Source: DATKDP01 sp035546335 (GTDB taxonomy: Bacteria; Acidobacteriota; Thermoanaerobaculia; Gp7-AA8). From it: a stretch of DNA of 64,000 nt. The notes under the pieces were generated by a model, which was not told the DNA's origin, did no database searches, and was given only the letters and a program-made list of their open reading frames with translations. The stretch is from assembly GCA_035546335.1 (NCBI GenBank), contig DATKDP010000106.1:62001-126000 (forward strand), read 5' to 3'. A program made the translations under genes and the position numbers. Positions 38,728-45,816 of this stretch are shown here, in pieces (position 1 is the first letter of the stretch; the number at the start of each line of letters is the position of its first letter).

Positions 38728-41264
38728 CGCGCCCGCGCCTCTCTTCCTCCCGACACGAGATTGGCGAAGAGACGATATGCTCCCGGAACACCGGCGGGGA
38801 GCTGGCGGAAGAATGCGTAGCCGGTGTAAATGTAGACTCCCTTTCCGTGATTTGCGACGAGGAGTCCGCCCGGTTTGTCCGGCTCGCCCGGGTCACGACT
38901 CGCGATCACCGCCTGATATCGCGGATCCCACTCGCCGGCGAAATAGAGTCCTCGCTCCTGGACCCAGCCGTCGAAATCGGCCGGTACGATCCGGTTGGGA
39001 CGAGTCAGAATGGGATGGTCGGATGCGACGAAGCTCACCGGGGCCTCCTCCACGCTGACGCGATCGCGTGAGAGCTTCAGCGGGTACGGACCGATCTGCG
39101 GAGCGAGTGTGTTGTCGAAGGTGTTGTACTGTACGACGACGACGCCTCCCTCCTCGACGTACTTCATCAGCCGTTCGTGACTCTGTTTCAGCGAGTCGCG
39201 TGTGTTGTAGGCGCGCACGCCGGCGACGATCGCGTCGAATTCCCCGAGATTGCCGCTTCGGATCTGCTCGTCGCTGAGCAGAGTGACATCGAATCCGATC
39301 TGCCGGAGACTCTCCGGAACCTCGTCGCCTGCCCCCATGATGTAGCCGATCCTCTCACCCGCCCGCCGCACATCGGCTCGCACGAGTCTCGCCGCCGACT
39401 CGGGGAAGAGTGACTGTCGCGGGATGTGCGGATAGTCGATCACCACTAGGCTGCGCGAGACCGTTTCGCGCTCCGTACGCGACTCGGCGCGCAGCGTGCC
39501 GGACGCAGGAGAGGACGGAGGCGTGATGCGGATCGGAACCGTCTGCAATTCGTTTTTTCGCGTCAGGGCGATCGGTATCGTCGACGGCTCGACGCGCCAG
39601 CCGGCCGGCGGCTGCAGATTCAGACTTCCGCGGACGTTAGTCCGCCCGCTCCGCAGCGTGAGGTGAACGGTCTTCGGACCGGAGTCGGGAAACAGGAACG
39701 CACGCTGATCGAAATCGATCGTGACCTCCGGAACGATCTCGAACGGCCGGTACTGCTCCCCGGCGACGCGATCGGTCCAGCGATAGAGCGTCGGCACTTC
39801 GAACGTAAGAACCTGATCGCCGGCGGCGATCTCCACGACGACGGGGATGGCAGGCCGGTTCTGCGGCTGACCGATCATCGTCGGATCGTCGACGCGATGC
39901 AGTCCCTTGCCGGGCTCTCTTCGGAGCCAGTAGGGCTGCGTATAGTCCGCCTCCGCGAGCCGGATCGTCAGCTCCTCCCGCTTCGGCTGGTTGTGCTGCA
40001 GATCGGCGGCAGGCTTCACTTCGACGCCTGCGGCCGCAACGCGCACGAGGCGCAGCGGAACCTCCGAGCGGTTGATCGCCGTCACGGCGATCCTCACCTC
40101 CGATCCTGCAGTCGCGGACGCCTCGGTGGCGATCGATTCGATCCAGAGTCCTGCGGCAGCGCGGATCACATCGTCGATCGCCGCTTGCTTTTCCACCAGC
40201 ACATCGCTGCTCCATGCGTCGCGCGGAACGAGACGGTTCATCGCCGCGCGCGCACGGAGGAGATGCGGGATCACCGAGGCCGGATTCGCAGGATCGAATT
40301 GCCGCAGAGCTTCGTCGAGCAGCCGGCCGACCTCGTCCCCACCGGCCAGTCGTTTCCACGACAGATCGATGCCGCCGAACAGATCGTCGCCGGCCGGCGG
40401 TGTTCCCGCGAGCATGATCATCTCGTTCGGAATCGATCCGCGACGTTCCGGTGCTCCGAATCCCTGGCTCTTATGCATGCTGCGGCTCTCACCTGCGATC
40501 TCGCTGTACGATTTTCCGAGGATGGGATTGTACGTTCCGAGGTCGACCGTCACGATCGCGGCGCCCTCGGGAACTTTGGGCGGCGGTGCCCCGGGAAAGC
40601 GGAAGAGATTCCAGAGAATTCGGACCGGCTTCCAGGGTGCGACGTACTGCAACTGTTCCGGATAGCGCTTCGGATCGCCGGCCGCCTCGAAGGCTTCGAC
40701 GGCGAGGATTGCCGAGGCGGTGTGCTGGCCGTGGCCCCCCTCGCCGGTCGACGGGAAGCGGCTGACGATGACATCGGGGCGGAAGAGCCGGATGACCCAC
40801 ACGACGTCGGCGAGCACATCGTCCTTCCCCCAGATGGCGAGCGTTTCGCCGGCGCTCTTCGAATAGCCGAAGTCGAGCGCGCGGGTGAAGAACTGCTCGC
40901 CTCCGTCGATGCGGCGCGCCGCAAGCAGCTCGTGCGTTCGAATCACTCCGAGCAGGTCACCCTTCTCGGTTCCGATGAGGTTCTGGCCTCCATCGCCGCG
41001 GGTGATCGACAGATAGCCGGTGCGCAGGAGGCGTTCGCTCGTAAGCCAGGAGATCATGGCGGTGTTTTCGTCATCGGGATGTGCGGCGACGTAGAGAGCG
41101 CGGCCGACGCCGCCGAGCTTCTTCAGCGCGAGCTGGATCTGGGCCGCGTCGAGCGAGCGAGGCGGCGCAGCGGCGCTGGTGGTCGTCGCCGAGGGAATCG
41201 GAACTGCCAGGGCGGCCGTGGCGGTGAGAAGAAGGAGGGAAAGGATGATCGCGATTCTCTTCAT
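38724..41264 (-). CDS. Secreted PIG-L/LmbE-family deacetylase with C-terminal amidotransferase-like domain
   Basis: Exported protein of 846 residues with a signal peptide (IAIILSLLLLTATAALA). Residues 50-320 are a PIG-L zinc deacetylase: AAHPDDEN (His62, Asp65), the GDGGQN loop, RTHELLAARRIDG, and GEGGHGQHTAS with the third zinc ligand. These enzymes usually remove acetyl from N-acetylglucosamine-type groups. A middle Ig-like region (VRVAAAGVEVKPAADLQ; TVHLTLRSGRTNVRGSLNLQ) precedes a C-terminal flavodoxin/glutaminase-like domain (RIGYIMGAGDEVPESLRQIGFDVTLL...GEFDAIVAGVRAYNT). The start at 41264 fits the signal peptide. Substrate unknown. Confidence 0.88.
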   Translation of the reverse strand: MKRIAIILSLLLLTATAALAVPIPSATTTSAAAPPRSLDAAQIQLALKKLGGVGRALYVAAHPDDENTAMISWLTSERLLRTGYLSITRGDGGQNLIGTEKGDLLGVIRTHELLAARRIDGGEQFFTRALDFGYSKSAGETLAIWGKDDVLADVVWVIRLFRPDVIVSRFPSTGEGGHGQHTASAILAVEAFEAAGDPKRYPEQLQYVAPWKPVRILWNLFRFPGAPPPKVPEGAAIVTVDLGTYNPILGKSYSEIAGESRSMHKSQGFGAPERRGSIPNEMIMLAGTPPAGDDLFGGIDLSWKRLAGGDEVGRLLDEALRQFDPANPASVIPHLLRARAAMNRLVPRDAWSSDVLVEKQAAIDDVIRAAAGLWIESIATEASATAGSEVRIAVTAINRSEVPLRLVRVAAAGVEVKPAADLQHNQPKREELTIRLAEADYTQPYWLRREPGKGLHRVDDPTMIGQPQNRPAIPVVVEIAAGDQVLTFEVPTLYRWTDRVAGEQYRPFEIVPEVTIDFDQRAFLFPDSGPKTVHLTLRSGRTNVRGSLNLQPPAGWRVEPSTIPIALTRKNELQTVPIRITPPSSPASGTLRAESRTERETVSRSLVVIDYPHIPRQSLFPESAARLVRADVRRAGERIGYIMGAGDEVPESLRQIGFDVTLLSDEQIRSGNLGEFDAIVAGVRAYNTRDSLKQSHERLMKYVEEGGVVVVQYNTFDNTLAPQIGPYPLKLSRDRVSVEEAPVSFVASDHPILTRPNRIVPADFDGWVQERGLYFAGEWDPRYQAVIASRDPGEPDKPGGLLVANHGKGVYIYTGYAFFRQLPAGVPGAYRLFANLVSGGREARAR

Positions 41265-41928
41265 GGGGACGCTGCGGACCTCGCTTGTGGTTCGTCGTAG
41301 TTCGACCGTGGAGCATAGCAGAAGCGCTGACGGAATCTCCGGCGTGCTTGCGATGGTCCCGGGGAGAGCGGGCGTCCCGCGCCCGCCCCTGTCGCATCTC
41401 GTCACACAGTGACCAATCTCCGCACACCAGATCTGCGGCGTCGGGCTGATGTGCCGCCATCCTGAGCGAGGGTGGGGGCAGAGGGTGTGAGTGAAGGATC
41501 TGCGTTCTTACACAGTTGCCGATCGCAGATCCTTCGCTCACGCCCGCCCCTCCACCTCGCTCAGGATGACGGCCGGTCGTCCGGGTGCTTGCGATGAGCC
41601 GGGGAGAGCGGGCGTCCCGCGCCCGCCCCTGTCGCATCTCGTCACACAGTGACCAACCTCCGCACACCAGATCTCCGGCGGCGGGCTGATGTGCCGTCAT
41701 CCTGAGGCTGAAAGATTGTCCGGCGACTCGGGCGAAGGGCTCGCCCGCTCACCCCTGACCCCTCTCCCCATGGTCACGTCGCTGCCTCTGGTAAGGTTGG
41801 CTGATGGGGAGAGGGGAACGATCGTCGCAAGCATCGCCTGTCCACGCGATCGGTCACAGACCGTCTGCGCAGTCACAACGGAATGTCTGGCGGAGCCGTT
41901 TGCGTTGACGCAAGGACAGGGAGGAAGA
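41265..41928. repeat. Repeat-filled region: direct duplication and large inverted repeat
   Basis: No gene seen in 660 bases. A segment of about 122 bases at 41344-41466 is repeated at 41585-41706 with roughly 93 percent identity by eye; each copy contains a GAGAGCGGGCG hairpin (41364, 41604) and ends CATCCTGAG. Between them, 41458-41568 is an inverted repeat with arms starting CATCCTGAGCGAGG and ending CCTCGCTCAGGATG. A further weaker pair (CCCCTCTCCCC-like and GGGGAGAGGGG) lies near 41760-41820. Confidence 0.75.
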
Positions 41929-42636
41929 ATGGCGTTGAGGACGAATCAAGTTTCGAGTTTGCGCGGGCTGATGGCTCGCTCCGCGCTCGTGATCGCGCTC
42001 GTGATGCTCGCATTCACTCCGTCGAGCGCGGCGGAGGTCTTCGAGTTCACGGTCGTCGGAATCGACTGCGAAGAGTGCTCCGAGCCGATTCTCGAGACAT
42101 TGCGCGGCATTGCGGGAGTCGAGAAGGCGGAGCTCGACTGGCAGGCGGGACGAGCGAAAGTCGTGCTGGTTGATGGGTTCGAGAAGGCGAAGCTGAAGAA
42201 GGCGATCGATGGGATCGGGTTCGAGGCCGTTTTCGCAGGCGAGCAGCGGCCTGACCTTCAACCACTTCCCGAAGAGGTGCGCGCACGTCTCGACATTGTC
42301 GCGTTCACCGACGGCAGCCGGATCGATCTCCGGAAGATTCTGGTGCCCGGGAAGGTGACCATCCTCGACTACTACGCCGACTGGTGCAGCCCGTGTCACC
42401 TGCTCGATATCCGGCTGCAGCATCTGCTCGATTCGAATTCAGGCCTTGCGGTCCGGCGCATCGATGTCGGAACATGGGACAACGACGCGGCGCGCCAGGC
42501 CACTCGCGAGTTTCGACTGGAAGCGCTTCCCTACGTACGCGTCTATGACGTGAAGGGTCGCTTCGTCGGTGCGGTCACCGGAGGATCGTGGGAGAAAATC
42601 GTCAAGCTCGTGGCGAAGGCCGAGTCGGGAAATTGA
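41929..42636 (+). CDS. Exported HMA-thioredoxin fusion protein
   Basis: Protein of 235 residues with an N-terminal signal (ARSALVIALVMLAFTPSSAA). Residues 38-105 form a heavy-metal-associated domain with Cys47-x2-Cys50 (GIDCEECSEPI), the pattern that binds Cu(I), Hg(II) or Zn(II). Residues 120-235 form a thioredoxin-like domain with active site Trp152-Cys153-Ser-Pro-Cys156 and a conserved ALPYVRVYD cis-proline region. ATG 41929 has GAGGAAG upstream. Its stop overlaps the TTG start of the candidate selenoprotein downstream (TTGA). Inference: an envelope redox protein that hands metal or electrons to its partner. Confidence 0.88.
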   Translation: MALRTNQVSSLRGLMARSALVIALVMLAFTPSSAAEVFEFTVVGIDCEECSEPILETLRGIAGVEKAELDWQAGRAKVVLVDGFEKAKLKKAIDGIGFEAVFAGEQRPDLQPLPEEVRARLDIVAFTDGSRIDLRKILVPGKVTILDYYADWCSPCHLLDIRLQHLLDSNSGLAVRRIDVGTWDNDAARQATREFRLEALPYVRVYDVKGRFVGAVTGGSWEKIVKLVAKAESGN

Positions 42637-43640
42637 CGTCGCGATGGGGCCGCGGCGGATTCGCCTTCCTCTTTCTCTTCGTCCTGGTGCCCTCCGCCTT
42701 CGCCTGACCCGCCTGAGCGAATCCCAATCTCTCCGGTGGAGAGATCCGACAACAGATCGTTGCGCCCGGCGAATGGCGAATCGGCATCGAGAGTGCCTTC
42801 GGGCGGTTCGACTCGTCGCATGTCGCTTCCTGTCCCGATGTCGCTCCGGAGTGTGCAACGATCGCGATTCCCGATCACCGGCACGAAGTGCAGGTCGAGC
42901 TGTTTCACACCAGCCTGCTCGTCGATTACGGCCTGCGTAACGGGATGCAGTTGTCGCTGCGCGTCCCATACGACCGCAAGGACATCGACGTCCGCTACAC
43001 GACACTCGACGGCGGGACCTTCGATCCGCCGTACGGTGACATCCACCACCGCTCGGAACGTCTCTCCGGCGTTTCCGACGCGGAGCTGTTCTTCATCGTG
43101 CAGCCGGCCCGTTGGGACGGCGCACGCTGGCGGCTTGCGGCGGGTGGCGGCGTCACACTCCCGATCGGCGCGACGGAAGAGGATCCGGTACGCCTCGGGC
43201 GGGAAGGAAGGGAGCATCAGCACATTCAGTTCGGCAGCGGGACAGTCGATCCGAAGCTGCTCGTTCAGGCATCGCGCAGACTTGCCTGGGGCGAGCTCGG
43301 TGGTTCGGTCAGCGGACGGTTCCCTCTCTACGAGAGCAGCGAAGGGTTTCGCGGTCCGGTGACCATCGACTGGTCACTCGGTCCGGCGATCGCAATCGGA
43401 ACAACGACGCTGATGCCGCAGCTCATCGGCCGCTATCAGACGCGGGCGCGATGGAATGGAGAGTACGATGAGGGGACGGGCTTCGTGAACAGCGGCGTCG
43501 CGGCTCGCCTCGCGATTCCCCTCCTCGGCTTTGTCCTCATCCCCGGAGTCTATACCGAGGTATGGTCGCACGGATTCGAAGACGAGACGTTCGAGCAGGG
43601 TACGACGTGGTCACTGTCCGTGGCGCGCGTGATCCGGTGA
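42633..43640 (+). CDS. Candidate selenoprotein: outer-membrane-type protein with N-terminal U-x-x-U
   Basis: Reading one frame from TTG 42633 gives a signal peptide (GFAFLFLFVLVPSAFA, 1-24), then TGA (42705-42707), Pro, Ala, TGA (42714-42716), then ANPNLSGGEIRQQIVAPGEW and a full beta-rich domain of about 300 residues. That domain alternates short amphipathic strands (LSLRVPYDRK, LAAGGGVTLPIG, LGPAIAIGTTTL) and ends in TTWSLSVARVIR, like outer-membrane transporter-type barrels. Read as selenocysteine, the mature protein would begin U25-P-A-U28, exactly where a CxxC is expected. A hairpin with loop GGU follows at 42727-42745. No other start codon lies between the second TGA and GTG 42888. Alternative: a pseudogene with two nonsense mutations. 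Confidence 0.65.
42727..42745 (+). promoter_or_regulatory. Candidate bacterial SECIS element
   Basis: Perfect eight-base stem ATCTCTCC / GGAGAGAT with apical loop GGT. The loop starts 18 bases after the second TGA and 27 after the first, inside the range known for bacterial SECIS elements, and a G occupies the first loop position. One element could serve both codons. Confidence 0.6.
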
Positions 43641-44091
43641 GCGGATCCGAAGTGGCCGAACTTGGGGGCGGGCGGGAAGTGGCCGAACTTTGTCGCGGAT
43701 GCGGCCGCGGGAGTCCGGCGTTCTTGCGATGGTCAAACCTAGCATCCGCGACAAGTTCGGTCCGTGACCGATCGCGAGATCGATCCAAGCCGGCCGCTGT
43801 GCCGGCCGCCTTCGCGGCCTCGCGATTCGCCACGAGCCTCGTGCTTCGACCCGCGTCGCGGGACGATCTCGCGGGCTTGTGCTCTCGGTCCAGCTCGACG
43901 CCCGCGATTCGGGCAGGACCGAAGTTGTCCGCTTCGGCGCGCGAGAGGTTACGAGGTCCTGCAGCGTCTGGCCGAAGCGGACAAACTTCGGCCACAGACT
44001 CACGGTTCGCCGGGGCCGGACGAAGCTGTTCGCCTTCCGAGAGGTCGAGCGAGCCTGATGCGGCATCTCGCGGCTCACTGCAGCATGCATT
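43641..44091. repeat. Repeat region with CCGAACTTTGTCGCGG elements
   Basis: No gene. AGTGGCCGAACTT occurs at 43651 and again within a 26-base copy at 43678-43703. The latter has an inverted partner GCATCCGCGACAAGTTCGG at 43742-43760. A related pair, CCGAAGTTGTCCGCTTCGGC (43919-43938) and GCCGAAGCGGACAAACTTCG (43970-43989), follows. GC-rich CCGGCCGC/GCCGGCCG arms lie near 43790. Confidence 0.65.
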
Positions 44092-44571
44092 CTACTTCTC
44101 GATCTCGAATTCCTCTTCGGCGACACATTCGCCGTTCGCGTAGACTTCGGCCTTGTACGTGCCGGGAGTCCAGCTCGCGGTTCCTGGCGCCTGGAAATGC
44201 GTATAGAGCTCTCCCGGAGTCAGCTGACGGGAGTCTTCGCCCAGAGCGCTTCCATCGGTTCCGAGCCAGGCTACTCGCACGGTCGCGCCTGCGGGAGCGT
44301 TGCGCACTTCCATTGCGAGATAGATCTCATCGCCGGCCCGGAAGTCGCCGGTCCCTTCGCCGAGCGGAACGCGCCCTTCGGCGTTGACTCCGCGCGCGAG
44401 CGTGAAGTCGTCGAGCCAGCGTTCCGCAGCTACGGGTGATGTCGTGTCTGCGGCGGTGGTGGCCGTTGTCTCGGTTTCCGTCGGATCGGTGAGCCACGGT
44501 TGAGGCGGTTCGCTGCGACATGCACTCAGCGCGACGAGCAGGGCGACGGGCGCGAAGATTCTTCGGTTCAT
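44092..44571 (-). CDS. Lipoprotein with Thr-rich linker and Ig-like domain
   Basis: Product of 159 residues. The signal LLVALSACRS gives a good lipobox with Cys as the first mature residue. A Thr-rich linker (TETETTATTAADTT) leads to a beta-sandwich-like domain with AGDEIYLAMEVRNAPAGATVRVAWLGTDG and TASWTPGTYKAEVYANGECVAEEEFEIEK. Paralogous in layout and C-terminal motif to the lipoprotein at 28538-29074. Start 44571 follows AGGAGAAGAA. Function unknown; an envelope-attached binding module is likely. Confidence 0.75.
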   Translation of the reverse strand: MNRRIFAPVALLVALSACRSEPPQPWLTDPTETETTATTAADTTSPVAAERWLDDFTLARGVNAEGRVPLGEGTGDFRAGDEIYLAMEVRNAPAGATVRVAWLGTDGSALGEDSRQLTPGELYTHFQAPGTASWTPGTYKAEVYANGECVAEEEFEIEK

Positions 44572-44688
44572 TTCTTCTCCTTCCTCTGATAAAAGCGAGG
44601 TGACGTGCCAGTGCAGTGCCATCGAGGATCGAGAGAGCCGTGTGGAGAGGCACTTGCAGCGAACCGAAGCGTACGACGGAGGGAATGA

Positions 44689-45135
44689 TTGGTCCTGGCA
44701 TCGGATGATCCGCAGAGCGTCATCGTCGCCGGGGATGTGTTGATTCCCCTCTCGGAGATCCGTTTCACGGCGTCGAGAAGCGGCGGCCCTGGCGGGCAGA
44801 ACGTCAACAAGGTCAGCACGCGTGTCTCGTTGGAATTCGACCTCGATGCGTCGCGCTCGCTGGACGAGCAGCAGAAACAGCGACTCCGCCAGCGGCTCTC
44901 GTCGCGGATCAGCAAGGCGGGCGTGCTTCGGGTCACCTCGCAGGCATCGCGGAGCCAGAGTGCCAACCGCGAGGCGGCGCTGGAGCGGTTCGCCGGTCTC
45001 GTTCGAGAGGCGCTTCGGGAGGAGACTCCGCGCAAGCCGACGAAGGCCTCGAGGAGGGCGCGGTTGAAACGGCTCGAGGAGAAGAAGCTGCGATCCCGCA
45101 AGAAGCGGCTCAGAAGAGAACCGGGGGAGGAATGA
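44689..45135 (+). CDS. arfB: ArfB/YaeJ-type peptidyl-tRNA hydrolase (ribosome rescue)
   Basis: Protein of 148 residues with the release-factor catalytic domain: IRFTASRSGGPGGQNVNKVSTRVSLEFD with Gly35-Gly36-Gln37, and a basic C-terminal tail (KASRRARLKRLEEKKLRSRKKRLRR) like that which enters the mRNA channel of stalled ribosomes. It would hydrolyse peptidyl-tRNA on stalled 70S ribosomes. The start taken is TTG 44689 with GGAGGG five bases upstream; a later start would remove part of the domain edge. It is convergent with cytochrome c. Confidence 0.92.
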   Translation: MVLASDDPQSVIVAGDVLIPLSEIRFTASRSGGPGGQNVNKVSTRVSLEFDLDASRSLDEQQKQRLRQRLSSRISKAGVLRVTSQASRSQSANREAALERFAGLVREALREETPRKPTKASRRARLKRLEEKKLRSRKKRLRREPGEE

Positions 45136-45162
45136 AAAAGGCCGGCCCCGAAGGGCCGGCCT
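45135..45162 (-). terminator. Rho-independent terminator of the cytochrome c gene
   Basis: On the minus strand a ten-base stem (AGGCCGGCCC with its complement) closed by a TTCG tetraloop is followed by TTTTT. It lies 28 bases after the cytochrome c stop codon. On the plus strand no T-run follows. Confidence 0.8.
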
Positions 45163-45190
45163 GGTCAGGAGGAGTGGATGCGGTGGGGGG

Positions 45191-45523
45191 TCACTTGGTT
45201 GCGATCGAGCGAATGAAGGTGACCAGTCCCTTGATTTGAGCGTCTGTCAGACCTTTGTTCTTGTAGGCATGCGACGCCTTCTTTTGTTTCCCTCCATTCG
45301 CGATGTCATCTCCGAGCTCCCCGTCGGACTTTTTCTGCACCGCGGGTGAGCGAAGGTCGGCGATCCCCATCTTCTTGCCGACCGCCGTGTCTCCACTGCC
45401 GTCCTGACCATGACATGAGGCGCATTTTCCTTTGAACAGGGCCGCGCTGTCGTTTGCATACGCCGGGCTCGCGAGAGCCACGGCCGCCATGACTGCAATC
45501 ATCCATGTCGCGGTTTTCTTCAT
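45191..45523 (-). CDS. Small class I cytochrome c
   Basis: Periplasmic electron carrier of 110 residues. A signal peptide (WMIAVMAAVALASPAYA) is followed by the heme motif CASCH in FKGKCASCHGQDGSGDTAVGKKMG. The axial Met is probably in KKMGI. The C-terminal helix is DAQIKGLVTFIRSIA. One heme, about 90 mature residues. ATG 45523 follows GGAGCCGGCA weakly. A strong terminator lies downstream, so it is likely monocistronic. Partner enzyme not in the window. Confidence 0.92.
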   Translation of the reverse strand: MKKTATWMIAVMAAVALASPAYANDSAALFKGKCASCHGQDGSGDTAVGKKMGIADLRSPAVQKKSDGELGDDIANGGKQKKASHAYKNKGLTDAQIKGLVTFIRSIATK

Positions 45524-45680
45524 TGCCGGCTCCTTCCTGTGACTGGGTGCATTGTGCGTCAGATCGGGAGGTTGCGATGTGACGAGGGCCACCGCGGGCT
45601 GTGCTGCACGTCATCCGAGCGTGGGTTGGTGCCAGTTTCGGGTCGGACGGGCTCGGGTGCAGCGTCCCGAAAAGGTCCTT

Positions 45681-45783
45681 GCACCCCTGCCGGGGTGCGA
45701 ATCGATCTGCGTGATGTCTACCATTCCGGTGGTGGCGCTTCGCGCGCACCACCGGCTGTGATCCATGCACCCTTTCAGGGTGC
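45681..45783. repeat. Compound palindromic repeat
   Basis: Hairpins GCACCCCTGCCGGGGTGC (45681-45698), a CCGGTGGTGG...CACCACCGG palindrome (45726-45755) and GCACCCTTTCAGGGTGC (45767-45783) succeed each other, as in the region 7188-7282. The rest of 45524-45816 shows no gene. Confidence 0.65.
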
Positions 45784-45816
45784 GGGGATTGAAACGCTGC
45801 TGGAGGCACGCAGGTT

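Noticed and set aside
38591..38896. N-terminal extension of the symporter
   Set aside because: Out-of-frame reading of the small membrane protein and the end of the deacetylase gene.
42888..43640. Short form of the outer-membrane-type protein starting at GTG 42888
   Set aside because: It would lack the signal peptide and the first strands, and the upstream frame encodes an obvious signal peptide in phase.
45781..45800. GGTGCGGGGATTGAAAC-like end resembling a type I CRISPR repeat
   Set aside because: Only one copy, no spacers, and the sequence is part of a GCACCC...GGGTGC palindromic repeat.
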